Shown: piece by piece, positions 46,481 through 55,458 of the stretch | How positions within the stretch are numbered: position 1 is the stretch's first letter | How the letters are laid out: each line of letters begins with the position of its first letter | Origin: Arthrobacter oryzae | GTDB lineage: Bacteria; Actinomycetota; Actinomycetes; Actinomycetales; Micrococcaceae | Assembly: GCF_030812315.1 (NCBI RefSeq) | Contig: NZ_JAUSSM010000008.1 | Location: 226,620 to 290,619 of the forward strand | Reading direction: 5' to 3' | Length of the DNA: 64,000 nucleotides | The notes under the pieces: model-generated | Database searches by the model: none | The model's input: only the letters and a program-made list of their open reading frames with translations | What the model was told of the DNA's origin: nothing | Position numbers and translations under genes: made by a program

Positions 46481-47704
46481 GTGGCTGAGCCTGCAGTGCA
46501 TGGCGACCGTGAAGTGATGCTGAAGGATCATACGGCTACGACAGAGCTTTACAAGATTCTCCTGGATATTAGGTTCAAGCTTCTGACATTCGTGCCGACT
46601 GTTACGACCGTGGCAGTAGGAGTTCTCGCGTCGAACAAACAACAACAAATAGTCGAGAAAGGGACGACGCTTTTTGTTGGTGGGGCAGGACTGCTGATGT
46701 CGCTGGCCATCATCGTGTACGAGATCCGAAACTCGCAGATACACGACCGTGCAGTACACCGCATCAAACACTTGGAGAGACTATTAGGCTTCACACCTTC
46801 ATACGCGGGCATATCATCTCGAGGCATGTACCAGGAGCGGGGAACAGGTAACCGCTTCATCGGGCTCTTCATCGTGCAGCACGACCGTGCACTCTCCGTT
46901 GTCTATGGAGTTGCAGTCACGCTATGGACTTGGCTTCTGTTGACAGGTCTAACCGATTTCGTGGGGTGGTTCAATGGACAAAACGAGTGGCCGGGGACTT
47001 TGGGTAAAGCCGTCATATCAATCGGTGTCGGGTTAACGGTCGCCGCCGAAATCACCCGCCATGGCGGGATGGGGCGGGAAAAGGCTATCACCTACACCTT
47101 GGCGGACATCCTTCCAGCAGGAATAAAGGAAAACGCTACCGACCTCAACATAACCGCAGGCGAAAGACTATGGAGAGAGTTCACGCGCGTCCATGACTTG
47201 GTTCCGGATGCAGCGTTCAAGATGTCGCTCTATCAACTCGTGCAGGACGCGAGGAATAAAGGGGGCAGTGACAAGGATGAGGCTTACAACGCGGAAAAAC
47301 TGGTGGATCTCGCTATTGCCAGTGGCGCGCTCTCTGTGCGACAGCGTTTGAGACCTCCCTGGCAACCTGGGAGGGGCGAAAAGAGAGATGAAGAGCGGAA
47401 CCGAGTGCTGAAGATACGAAAGGGGGAACTCCCATCCCCTGCACAACTTTGTGCCGCCATCGCGGGTGGACAAAAGGTTTTAGATCACTTTCCGCAGAGG
47501 AACGAGTTTGCCCTGAATAGACGGCGCAGGCAGGAAAAAGTCATTGCGCTCATTCGTGCCGATTTAATATCGCAGTACGGCCTCGACGCACCGTGGTGTT
47601 CCCTTGAGGAGGTTCGATTGCGATGGGAACTCCTCACGGCTGCCGCGGGTAGTCGGAAGGGGCCTTATCGGAGGGGTTCTCCGTGGCCAACCACTCATCT
47701 GTGA
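46481..47704 (+). CDS. Four-TM protein with long cytoplasmic tail
   Basis: 407 residues from a GTG at 46481, chosen because GGAGGAGG lies 7 bp upstream; the frame is open to 46367. Four hydrophobic helices occur at about residues 34-51, 61-82, 137-157 and 174-191, arranged as two hairpins, with a basic cytoplasmic tail of over 200 residues. The TTELYKILLDIRFKLLTFVP start recalls SLATT-like two-helix proteins, but I cannot confirm this. It is controlled by a hexamer-repeat promoter divergent from that of the giant operon, implying a shared pathway. Confidence 0.7.
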   Translation: MAEPAVHGDREVMLKDHTATTELYKILLDIRFKLLTFVPTVTTVAVGVLASNKQQQIVEKGTTLFVGGAGLLMSLAIIVYEIRNSQIHDRAVHRIKHLERLLGFTPSYAGISSRGMYQERGTGNRFIGLFIVQHDRALSVVYGVAVTLWTWLLLTGLTDFVGWFNGQNEWPGTLGKAVISIGVGLTVAAEITRHGGMGREKAITYTLADILPAGIKENATDLNITAGERLWREFTRVHDLVPDAAFKMSLYQLVQDARNKGGSDKDEAYNAEKLVDLAIASGALSVRQRLRPPWQPGRGEKRDEERNRVLKIRKGELPSPAQLCAAIAGGQKVLDHFPQRNEFALNRRRRQEKVIALIRADLISQYGLDAPWCSLEEVRLRWELLTAAAGSRKGPYRRGSPWPTTHL

Positions 47705-48172
47705 CGGGCCGGTGACATAGGGCCATCGAGCTGTGGTGCGGCGCACTGCCCCTTCCTCAACTCCACAGCAGCCGGCTCCATAACGGGAACTTACGCGGTC
47801 ATTGTCGCATGCGGCCATTTTGCCCGACCCCAGTAACAGGCTGGCCTTATCGGCTCACCAGTTGGGCGGCGGTGTTTTTCTCGCTGCGGAAAGCGCTAGA
47901 TTCCACGCCAAGCCAGTTCACTATCTAGTCCAAGCGTCCATGATCTCCAGCCGAACAGTTGTCACCACCCAGTCCCGTGAAGGTGTGTGGGATCCGGACT
48001 CTTCTTCCGGGGCCGGCCCAGGTTTGGCTGATCCGTAAGACCTGTCAATGGTTGGACGCGCGGCTATCGTCTCCTCCCATGTAAAGGGTCAGTGCCCGTT
48101 CCCGCTAAGAAGGGTGCCCGCGCAGACTTGCGGTAGCCGAGGCGGCTGCCGCGCCTCTCAGAGACGGGCCCG
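47705..48172. other. Intergenic stretch without a clear gene
   Basis: A plus-strand frame at 47802-48038 contains AHQLGGGVFLAAESARFHAK and could be a decayed coding remnant, but no family or start signal supports it. Nothing else was recognised. Confidence 0.3.
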
Positions 48173-48248
48173 TCACCGACGGTCATTCCGCTGAACACGG
48201 CGACGATCACGCTGGCTGCACTGGCGTCGTGGACAAGGTAGTCGGCCA
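48173..48248 (-). pseudogene. DUF4192 fragment
   Basis: The minus strand encodes VADYLVHDASAASVIVAVFS, closely matching TVADYLAHDTSAASVLFAVY of the intact DUF4192 protein. The first 50 or so codons and the rest are missing, and structured repeat copy 2 lies directly upstream. It is a deleted second copy. Confidence 0.7.
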
Positions 48249-48503
48249 CTGGCGGGTACCGGTTGTGTCTGTCAGATTTTGGCGTCGTTCTGATAGCGGA
48301 GTCACCGCTGGGTTTGAGGGTCCGAAGTGCAACTTGGGGAACCGGGAGCGGTTCAAAGTTTCGTGAGGAAATAAGCGACGGAGGAGCGCCGAACGAAACT
48401 TTGAATCGAGCCCGGCGCGGAGGGCCCTGGTTGCGTGGAGGACCTGCCCAGCGATGATGGGGATCAGAATGACAGCGAAGTTGCTTCTGGTGGTTCATGG
48501 AGG
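48249..48503. repeat. Repeat copy 2
   Basis: The core of the repeat found at 27631-27956, diverged more than copies 1 and 3 are from each other, running from CTGGCGGG to GGTTCATGGAGG. Confidence 0.8.
48284..48473 (+). ncRNA. Candidate structured RNA, copy 2
   Basis: The outer helix 48284-48294/48463-48473 is kept. The long helix 48350-48364/48393-48407 pairs at all 15 positions (one G-T). Against copy 1, three base pairs changed on both sides (C-G to T-A, G-C to A-T, A-T to G-C) while pairing stayed intact. This is the best evidence that structure, not sequence, is conserved. Confidence 0.6.
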
Positions 48504-48541
48504 CCGATGCTCAGTGAGTTCTGCCCGTCATAAACGTAGGT

Positions 48542-48611
48542 GCATCGAGCGGGATTTGAACGTGCCACGTGCCCTAGAGGGGGCTGTTCCATTCAGCTGA
48601 GCTATCGAGGC
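48542..48611 (-). tRNA. Degenerate tRNA-like sequence
   Basis: Minus-strand reading starts GCCTCGATAGCTCAGCTGAA and ends TTCAAATCCCGCTCGATGC. The acceptor pairs at six of seven positions and D- and T-loop consensus bases are present, but the D, anticodon and T stems contain mismatches and the total is only 70 nt. It is probably a tRNA relic rather than a working gene. Another 5'-half-like piece (CCCCGATAGCTCAGTG) lies at about 48990. Confidence 0.35.
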
Positions 48612-49263
48612 GGGTCCTGCTGACGGAGATCCTTCCGTCCATGGTGGCAGCGTCTTGGTCGAGGGCATCGTGAAGTTTCGTTCACCTAGGATCCTGGTAT
48701 GCCGTCGGATGGCGGCCGGGACCTTCGTTAGGTGGTTGTCCTTGGTGGGGAGCAGGAAAGTACGGCGCCTAGTGATGGCGAGTGCTGTTCACCAGTGCTA
48801 GTTCGATCCACCAGGTAGACGACGGCAGCACCACCGGCGTAGGCCAGCAGATCCGCGGTGCCGAAAGTGGTTCCAAGGACCAGCCGAAGGGTGGCCAGGA
48901 TTCTCGGAGTTCGGCAGGAAGGCCGGTGAGCTGGAACAGTTCGATCATCACACAGACCTAAGGGCCTGCGGCTGCAATCAGTACTTTGGGCCCCGATAGC
49001 TCAGTGCTCTGTTGAGGTAGACGAGCCGGCCGATGACGGGGAGTCCGCCCGATCGGCGGGGCAGTTCGGTTTCTTCGGCTGTGGCTTTCCCCTGCCCGAG
49101 AGATCTGGCTGACATTGTGACGGTGCTGGGGGCCAGCGAGGGATCAGGTCAACAAGCGAGGGTTTGAAGTGGACACTAGGGGCACGTAGACATGCGTCTG
49201 GCGCGCACATAGAGTCGATATTGCTCCAGTACAGCGGCAGGGACTGGGTATTGGAATGAGTCC
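48612..49263. other. Intergenic stretch without a clear gene
   Basis: Open frames on both strands here lack family signals and ribosome sites. Only the tRNA-5'-like fragment near 48990 was noticed. Confidence 0.35.
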
Positions 49264-49563
49264 TCATCGTATGACAGCGCCGACGGGTACGGTGACCCGG
49301 ATCTTGATGTCGTCGCCACCGCCCTTGACCATCGTGTGGAACAGGTCTGGGCGTGCCGTCACCTCGAAGCTCCGGCCCTCATGCAAGGGATTGACCACCT
49401 CAACCCGGATGGGAGGGAAACCCCGCAGGTAGATCGGCGGCCGGATGAACACCGCGACCAGCCTCGGGGGGGTGTTCGCACCCGTGGTCCGAGAGCGGAC
49501 TATGCCTGTACCGCTACCAGATCGTGGGCAGCGTTCTCCACGAGTTGTCTTTGTCGGTGACAT
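49264..49563 (-). CDS. Small hypothetical beta-rich protein or fragment
   Basis: A 99-residue frame overlapping the 3' end of the upstream hydrolase gene by 50 bp. The segment PPRLVAVFIRPPIYLRGFPP and the ending KIRVTVPVGAVIR look like genuine beta-rich protein, but the N-terminal part is basic and low-complexity and the start has no clear ribosome site. It could be the C-terminal remnant of a longer gene. Confidence 0.35.
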   Translation of the reverse strand: MSPTKTTRGERCPRSGSGTGIVRSRTTGANTPPRLVAVFIRPPIYLRGFPPIRVEVVNPLHEGRSFEVTARPDLFHTMVKGGGDDIKIRVTVPVGAVIR

Positions 49564-50416
49564 AGACCCAGCCGGCGTTCCTCTCGCGCGTCAGCTGGAG
49601 TGTGGCCGGTATGGATTCCGGAGGGACTACGTTATATACCATGTGGGCAATCTTTGCGTAGCCCGCCTCGTACACCCACTGAGGCTGCACCCACTCGCGG
49701 TAGGACTCCTCGCTAGAAGGGACGACCGCACCTCTTTCAATGACGCTGACAATGTCGGCCGCAGGGGTGTCCAGCTGCCACGGCCCCTGTTCGGAGGCGT
49801 TTCCGGGGTTGCCCACCACTTGCTTATCCGCGCCCCAGTCCTTGACCTTTTCGTACACTGAGCTGTAATAATCTTTAGCATTTGTCGGTACGTTAAGGCA
49901 GCCTATCAATGGAACGTCCCAGCATCCCCAAGCGAGGCTGCCGGGGTTATTTTCCATCTCGTCAACGAAAATGCCGTCCAGACTGGGGTACCAGCTTCGG
50001 TACTTAGCGATGTCCTCCCGAACCTGCTTTTCAGATCTCGCACCCCAGCCGCTTTTGACGTAGCCGATGACTCGCCAGTCCTGCCCGTGGCAGAGATCAA
50101 TGGCATCCTTGTAGTTCTGATCGAAAGCGGCCCCGGGTCCATCCCCCGGGTTCATGATGGCAATCGAGCCGCCCCGCTCTTCGATGCACATCCTGGGCCA
50201 CCAGTTGATACCGGAGACGTCAGCCTCGCTTGGGTAGAAGTATGCAGGAACGAGACTGCGCTGGGCCCCTGGTGGCACTAGCGCTTGCAGGGCCTGCGAT
50301 ACCGGCTTGTCCAAGGACGGCGCTGGACTTGCCCCTGACAGGGTCAGAACAAGGGCCATGAGCGTGACAACGGCCGAGCCGAAGATGGCGGGCCTCGATG
50401 AATGAATGTGCAACAT
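49514..50416 (-). CDS. Secreted spherulation-specific family 4-like hydrolase
   Basis: 300 residues. The ATG at 50416 starts a signal peptide (IFGSAVVTLMALVLTLSGAS). The mature part shows the spherulin-4/Sph3-like barrel features: LVPAYFYPSEADVSGINWWP, IAIMNPGDGPG, VIGYVKSGWGAR and LDGIFVDEMENNPGS, the last with the likely acidic catalytic residues. Relatives cleave galactosaminogalactan-type matrix polysaccharides, so an extracellular glycan is the likely substrate. Longer in-frame starts upstream have no signal peptide. Confidence 0.8.
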   Translation of the reverse strand: MLHIHSSRPAIFGSAVVTLMALVLTLSGASPAPSLDKPVSQALQALVPPGAQRSLVPAYFYPSEADVSGINWWPRMCIEERGGSIAIMNPGDGPGAAFDQNYKDAIDLCHGQDWRVIGYVKSGWGARSEKQVREDIAKYRSWYPSLDGIFVDEMENNPGSLAWGCWDVPLIGCLNVPTNAKDYYSSVYEKVKDWGADKQVVGNPGNASEQGPWQLDTPAADIVSVIERGAVVPSSEESYREWVQPQWVYEAGYAKIAHMVYNVVPPESIPATLQLTRERNAGWVYVTDKDNSWRTLPTIW

Positions 50417-50723
50417 GGTGAGCTTCCGTGCACCTAGGCTGTTCAGATTCGTTCTGCCGCTATTTGCGCGGCGTACCGTCGGCAAGGCCTGTGATGGCCA
50501 TGACCGGCATGCATCAGGGCCGCCCGGTAACGGACCGGCCCAAGTTTCATCATCCCGCAACCGGGCGGGCAAGGGAACTCCTGGGCAGCCTAGATCCGCG
50601 GCACCTCGGCATCGGGGCATCGGTCAGAGGTGGGACCGCCGTCGGGCTAAATGTGGTCGAGATGCTCGTTGGTTCAGACGAGCAACTTCCAGGACCTGTC
50701 CCGTGCACTACAGCCAGCTACTA

Positions 50724-51116
50724 TCATCCATGCCTAGGCCAATGGCCCTCTCGGAGCTGAGCCTCCTCAGGTCCAGGCCAGCGAGGAATTGTCACTCCGA
50801 CAACAGTCAGCGGTGACTCGTCACCAGCTAAAAACTGAAATTGCGTGCCAACCGGGATAGTCAGGGATAGCCCCGGATTCAGGCGAACGATCTCCTCCCG
50901 ACCTTGCGCTGACCGCCATATCTCCCCAGACCCGGAAACTACATACCAAATCTCTTCGACCGTGCGATGCTCGACGGCTCTGGAAACTTTCCCGGCGGGA
51001 AGGCGGAACTCAGCCATGCCACAGCTTGCCAGTTGAGCCAGAAGACGTACTTCAGACCCGTCAGGAGCCATGTCATCCGGTTTGGTGGGGGTGGCCTGGG
51101 TTGTAAAATTCGACAT
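50724..51116 (-). CDS. Cupin-domain protein
   Basis: 130 residues with the two cupin motifs: VEHRTVEEIWYVVSGSGEIW and, after a short linker, GLSLTIPVGTQFQFLAGDES. The first motif has H and E residues that may bind metal; the second is less canonical. AGGAGATCACG precedes the ATG. No signal peptide, so it is cytoplasmic. The ligand is unknown; small cupins often act as isomerases or sensors. Confidence 0.8.
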   Translation of the reverse strand: MSNFTTQATPTKPDDMAPDGSEVRLLAQLASCGMAEFRLPAGKVSRAVEHRTVEEIWYVVSGSGEIWRSAQGREEIVRLNPGLSLTIPVGTQFQFLAGDESPLTVVGVTIPRWPGPEEAQLREGHWPRHG

Positions 51117-51136
51117 CGTGATCTCCTGTCTCAGGA

Positions 51137-51397
51137 CTACGCCGTCAGATTAGGCATCGGACTGAACTTGATGTAGGATCTTGCGCCCACAGATGGCAAG
51201 AGCTCCAGGATCACCTCTCGGGAGGCCCTGTAAGTTGCGAGAGGCATAGGCATTGGCTTTACACCGGTTGAGTCGGTCGCGGTCAGGGCTACGATCCCTT
51301 CAGCTTTCAAGACAGGAATTCGATTCACCAGAAACCATGGAGAGCTGCTTTTAGCGAGAGTGTCGAGCTCGAATTCACCCTGAGGCGGGACCTGCCG
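51137..51397 (-). other. In-frame extension beyond the beta-trefoil stop codon
   Basis: After the TAG of the 51398-52078 gene the same frame stays open for 86 codons and reads protein-like (GEFELDTLAKSSSPWFLVNR, then SREVILELLPSVGARSYIKF) to a TAG at 51137. A GTG at 51328 could start a separate 63-residue protein but lacks a ribosome site. It may be read-through, a nonsense mutation or chance. Confidence 0.4.
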
Positions 51398-52078
51398 CTA
51401 CTTTGCTCTCTTGAGTGCTTCTTCCAGAAGAGGGACCGCCCATGGGGCCCCGAAATACGAGGCTACCGCATATTTGAGGACGTCATCCCCATACTCATCA
51501 AACAAATCCCTCAGGGCTTTGCTGAATTGAGCGCCCCAGCGTTTGCTGTTATGCCAGCCGATGTCTCCTCCGAGGTTGCGATCGAAGTGTATCCAAAATA
51601 AATCAACTGTGTCATTCCATATTGCTACTGGCGTATCTTTTTGAACGTCAGTGCCAAACTGGCCTCCTAATATTACCCACTCAAACTCGGGAGGACCAGA
51701 CCAATCGAGATTGATGCCCAGTTTACGACCCGTGTAATAGAGAAATGACCGATGTGTCCCATAACCTAGCGCAACCCGCTCACCGTAGGTTATGGGGCTT
51801 CCCATCCCATTCTGCCTGGCGACGAACCAACGCGTTGTGCGCGTCGCGTTAGCTTCCCCCGCATTGCTGGTCCAACCGAGATTGATGCCCCATCTCTGCT
51901 CTTCATATTGAAAGAACAAATCGGAATCGGTGTTGTAAAGATTACAATTGCGTTCAGCATTGCGCTCAAAATTTGGCTTCGAAAGAATGTCGCCATTCTG
52001 ACCCCGACCAAAAATCCACTCTTGGTATTTACTAGCGAGCTCTTGAACTTCTTGTGATTTTGGATCAAAACCGTTCAT
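51398..52078 (-). CDS. Predicted beta-trefoil (lectin-like) protein
   Basis: 226 residues, no signal peptide. Three internal repeats of about 50 residues share a pattern of small residue, aromatic strand and G-I-N-L-x-W: LFFQYEEQRWGINLGW, SFLYYTGRKLGINLDW and LFWIHFDRNLGGDIGW. Threefold repetition with this spacing suggests a beta-trefoil, a fold common in carbohydrate-binding and pore-forming toxin subunits; this is inference. AAGGAATACC precedes the ATG. Its promoter carries the most perfect set of GTAACG repeats in the window. Confidence 0.7.
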   Translation of the reverse strand: MNGFDPKSQEVQELASKYQEWIFGRGQNGDILSKPNFERNAERNCNLYNTDSDLFFQYEEQRWGINLGWTSNAGEANATRTTRWFVARQNGMGSPITYGERVALGYGTHRSFLYYTGRKLGINLDWSGPPEFEWVILGGQFGTDVQKDTPVAIWNDTVDLFWIHFDRNLGGDIGWHNSKRWGAQFSKALRDLFDEYGDDVLKYAVASYFGAPWAVPLLEEALKRAK

Positions 52079-52175
52079 GGTAGGTATTCCTTAGATTTCG
52101 GAAATGAGTGCTTGGTTTCGGGAGGTGACCCCCGAAGCCTTGCGAGAGAAGCGTGGAGAAAGCGGACGATGCCTC

Positions 52176-52219
52176 AATTATTGGTGCTCGGCGTTACTCC
52201 GGCGTTACTCCGGCGTTAC
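52176..52219 (-). promoter_or_regulatory. SARP-type promoter of the beta-trefoil gene
   Basis: Three perfect GTAACG hexamers (minus strand; 52214-52219, 52203-52208, 52192-52197) at 11-bp intervals, then 10 bp, then the -10 ATAATT (52176-52181). The leader to the ATG at 52078 is about 90 nt. Confidence 0.8.
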
Positions 52220-52227
52220 TCTGGCAT

Positions 52228-52270
52228 GTCGTAGAGGGAGGGCGCCCGGGCAGGCCCCTCCCTCTACGAC
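52228..52270. terminator. 15-bp inverted repeat
   Basis: Perfect stem 52228-52242/52256-52270 around a 13-base GC-rich loop, just upstream of the beta-trefoil promoter. Probably a terminator insulating that promoter. Confidence 0.55.
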
Positions 52271-52887
52271 GGGCATTTACACTCCCTGAGTTCTCACGTC
52301 AGGGAAAAGCAGCCCTCTCGGTCTTTCTTCGGCTCCAGGTGTTCGGGGTCCAACGTAATTACTCACTGCAATTCCTTCCCTACAGGCTATCCAAGACACA
52401 GGGAACCGCGGGTTCGAGCGGCCCGGAATGAAAAGGCTCCTCGAGTATGCCGAGTAGGGCGACGCCGCCTCGAGAGCGGTAACAAGGTGCCGGACGAGAC
52501 ATGGCGACCGCAACCGGGGCATGGGTGGCCGTCCATTCGCTCCAGCACGGGGTTCTCAGCCAAGCAGCGCTCAGTGGCCATGGTCACTTCCTGATGGGTC
52601 ATGGCCAGCATGCCTAAAGTTTGCAGGACCCCCGGCAGTGCACGCATATCAGTCCGAAGTCGCGCGTGCAGCTCCAGACCCCGGCCAGATCCCCGGGTAT
52701 TCATGTCTTAGGCAAGCTTCTGTCGCCGGCAGGCAGGAAGGTACCTGACGGCACTCGAATTTGCAGTGTGTGCTCTTCGTAAAGGTATGGCCCGGACGGT
52801 GTTTCTCGGCCAACGGGATGCGGTAGCGGTATGCGGGTACAGCTTGATTCCAGCCTGCGTTCGCGGAGAGCATCGTCGATTTGGGCG
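52271..52887. other. Intergenic stretch without a clear gene
   Basis: No reading frame here has family features or a ribosome site. The 14-mer GTCAGGGAAAAGCA at about 52300 recurs at about 55840. Confidence 0.35.
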
Positions 52888-53298
52888 CTACGCGATGGCC
52901 GCGACCAGAAACGCTGACACCCAAGCAAGCATGGCCAACAGCCTGGTACCTACCGGCACGGCGATGGCCTTGATCAACTCTTCGGGCGATACTCCCGCCT
53001 TGTACTGGTTGAACATCTTGATTGCGCACGCTGACCGAGTTGCGGCCTGTCCGTTCGAAGGATGAGTGCAGGCATCAAGCCAGAACTCGAGTGATTCGCA
53101 TTCGGAGCCCTCGCCAGACTCCAAGAGTGGGCTCTCTCTTTCGGACTTGGGCGTGACAGGTGTGGCACATGACATCCAAAGTTGCTTGAGATCTCTCCAA
53201 GTTTTCTTCACCAGTTCTCCGTATGACGCGTCCCATTGACAGCCCGCCCATGACTGCGGAAAGTCGTTCCTAGATCTGTTCCAGCTCTTCAGGCCCAC
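52888..53298 (-). CDS. Hypothetical tail-anchored membrane protein
   Basis: A 136-residue frame from a GTG at 53298 with a C-terminal hydrophobic helix (RLLAMLAWVSAFLVAAIA) and a cysteine-containing soluble part (ECESLEFWLDACTHPSNGQA, MFNQYKAGVSPEELIKAI). The start is uncertain and no strong ribosome site is seen; an ATG at 53184 is an alternative. It is divergent from the SARP regulator and could be under its control. Confidence 0.4.
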   Translation of the reverse strand: MGLKSWNRSRNDFPQSWAGCQWDASYGELVKKTWRDLKQLWMSCATPVTPKSERESPLLESGEGSECESLEFWLDACTHPSNGQAATRSACAIKMFNQYKAGVSPEELIKAIAVPVGTRLLAMLAWVSAFLVAAIA

Positions 53299-53317
53299 GC
53301 TGGATTTGGGGGTACCC

Positions 53318-54043
53318 ATGGGCAACAACGGCTATGGCTGTTTTGAGTTGAGCCTGTTTCAATCGTGGCAACTTCGCAGCGATACCGGCGTGGTGCACGT
53401 CGCAGCGCGGCAACAGCGGCTTATTACTGCGCTGGCTATCAACGGTCCGCGTCCCCGGAGTTATCTCGTCGGTCTGTTGTGGCCTGAGTGTGGAGAGTCC
53501 AAGGCGCTCGACAGCCTCCGGGTTGCTGTGCATCTCGTTACGCGAGAGGTCCCTGGCCTGCTCATCAATGGGGGGAGCGTGCTGGCTCTCAGCGACCTGG
53601 TCGACGTCGATCTTTACAATGTACGGGCCCAGATCCGGGAGCTGAGCCGAGCCGGACTCAATGGAAACGTGGCCTCATGTCTGCACCAGCTACGGGACGC
53701 CGAACTGCTCCCGGGCTGGTATGACGACTGGGTGCTCTTTGAACAGAGCAGGTTGCGGCAGGACCGGCTCCACGCATTTCAGATCATTGCTCGAGGGTCG
53801 CTGGCTCGCTGCGACTATGAATCTGCCTTGGAAGCCTCGGAGGCAGCACTGGAAATCGAACCGCTCTATGAAAGCGCCGTTGGACTTCTCATTAGGGCTG
53901 AAAAACAGCAGGGCAACAATGCTTCCGCACTTCGGGCCTTCGAAAAGTATCAAGCAAAACTGAATGAGGACATGGGGCTTGAGCCTTCGGAGACCATTCG
54001 GCGCCTCATCGCTGATATTTCGTCACAACCAAGCGGCAAATGA
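53318..54043 (+). CDS. Small SARP/BTAD transcriptional activator
   Basis: 241 residues from an ATG at 53318 with GGGGG upstream; a TTG at 53306 is also in frame. Residues about 10-100 form an OmpR-type winged helix (ARQQRLITALAINGPRPRSY, LVGLLWPECGESKALDSLRV), and 100-241 form the bacterial transcriptional activation domain (SRLRQDRLHAFQIIARGSLA, LNEDMGLEPSETIRRLIADI). This is the size and order of small SARPs such as ActII-ORF4. SARPs bind 11-bp-spaced direct repeats near the -10; four such promoters occur nearby, so it is their likely activator. Confidence 0.85.
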   Translation: MGNNGYGCFELSLFQSWQLRSDTGVVHVAARQQRLITALAINGPRPRSYLVGLLWPECGESKALDSLRVAVHLVTREVPGLLINGGSVLALSDLVDVDLYNVRAQIRELSRAGLNGNVASCLHQLRDAELLPGWYDDWVLFEQSRLRQDRLHAFQIIARGSLARCDYESALEASEAALEIEPLYESAVGLLIRAEKQQGNNASALRAFEKYQAKLNEDMGLEPSETIRRLIADISSQPSGK

Positions 54044-54048
54044 ATGAT

Positions 54049-54300
54049 CTAGGCCTTGTCCGGATGGTTTGTTTGGCCAGACAACCACTGGCGCACAACA
54101 CTTAGCACCTTTTCCGGATCCGCGGTGGAGACAGTTCTGCGTTCACCGCTTGGCTCTTCGCCATAAGTAATCCTGGCGCGAAAACTTGGCCTCTGGTCTG
54201 GCTCGTGCCACGTGCGGATGACTAGCGTGCCCATGGATGGCATCGCCGGATCCGACTCATCGTCATCGGAGATTTCTGACGGACGATCATCGTTTGTCAT
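54049..54300 (-). CDS. Small acidic hypothetical protein
   Basis: 83 residues, convergent with the SARP gene and ending 5 bp from it. The start MTNDDRPSEISDDDESDP is acidic; the rest (GTLVIRTWHEPDQRPSFRAR, then VLSVVRQWLSGQ) looks like a small compact fold. No family was recognised. Confidence 0.6.
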   Translation of the reverse strand: MTNDDRPSEISDDDESDPAMPSMGTLVIRTWHEPDQRPSFRARITYGEEPSGERRTVSTADPEKVLSVVRQWLSGQTNHPDKA

Positions 54301-55133
54301 GGCAATTCACCTTACTCTCAATCAGCGACAGCCATATGGCGAAGGATCGCGGACTTTCCACCGCCGAATCCGCCTCGGTTGCGAGCCGAAAGACTGTGGA
54401 CGTTCTGCTATGAAGGCCCTCGATATCCGGCAGTCCCTGGCTGCATTGATCCTGCTAAACAAGAATCAGGAAACGGCCTAGGTTCGCGAAAGGTTCGCTC
54501 AAGACCGCCGGCACGAGGGTGAATCAAAACGAGCTAAAGCTGTGGCTATCTATGATCGGACGCCCTGACGGTAACGCCAAGAGTGGTCGAATGAATGAGG
54601 TCTCAGACGCTGTTTCCGATGGTGCTCAACAGGATGATGCCACAAGCTTTCGACATGTCAGCGCCACTCACGAGCATTTAGCAGTCACCCTTCTACAAGC
54701 GGGTGGTTTGCACCATAGAGACCGGGTCGGGGAGAAAGTCGTGAAGGAACTAGAGGCTCGTCAGAGACTAACTGAGAACATTGAGCAGCGACAGTCCCGA
54801 TCGCTTAAGCGCTCATTATCGGCTCCCAGATTATGACGGCAGCTGTCTGATCTTCGATCTTCGTAGTATCGGCTTGTCCCGGGTACCTGCGGCATGTGCC
54901 GTCAGTTTCAGAGCCATGGTCTTCTGTAGGTTTCGGCTCGGTCATGCCCCGCCGTTTCTAACCATTCGCTGGTCGCATTCCTTCGATATCGAGTTCCAGG
55001 TCATTTTCGCGTCCTCGGTTGGAGGTGCCACTGCCTTTTCGAAGAGGGCAATGCCGGCTGCCCAGTTTTCCAAGCATCCATCGCTTCGGAGTGATCCGGG
55101 GAAGCGGAGCGCTGCTGCAACCAGGATCGCTCT
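54301..55133. other. Intergenic stretch, possible small frame
   Basis: A plus-strand frame at 54519-54836 contains a helical, Glu- and Arg-rich stretch but has no recognisable family or ribosome site; I do not call it a gene. Nothing else is seen. Confidence 0.3.
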
Positions 55134-55458
55134 GCGGGGGTTTTGATGGTGAGCGGTTCCATGATTCCTTCTCCTTCAGCGACTGGCGGGCACCGGATGT
55201 GTCTGTCAGGGTTCTGCGTCGTTCTGATACACGGAGTACCACTGGGATCAGGGTCCGGAGTGCAACTTGGGGAACCGGGAACCGTCCGGAATTTCGCGAG
55301 GAAATAAGCGGAGCGCCGAACGAAATTACGGGCCGTGAGCGGCGCGTAGCGCCCTGGTTGCGCGGAGGACCCGCCCAGCGATGATCGAGGGTCAGAATGA
55401 CAAACAGCGAAGATGCTTCTGGTGGTTCATGGAGGTGGGGGAGCGGGGCGGCATGACG
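55134..55458. repeat. Repeat copy 3, with DUF4192 start
   Basis: Closely matches copy 1, including the minus-strand ribosome site and the first nine DUF4192 codons (MEPLTIKTPA), after which the sequence diverges at about 55125. The DUF4192 gene itself is missing. Confidence 0.85.
55218..55401 (+). ncRNA. Candidate structured RNA, copy 3
   Basis: Outer helix 55218-55227/55392-55401 and inner long helix 55282-55296/55321-55335 are present; a 6-nt deletion shortens the inner loop, and one small hairpin has changed to GGCGC-GTA-GCGCC while still pairing. Confidence 0.58.

Noticed and set aside
47802..48038. Possible small gene on the plus strand
   Set aside because: No family, no ribosome site, and the composition changes along the frame.
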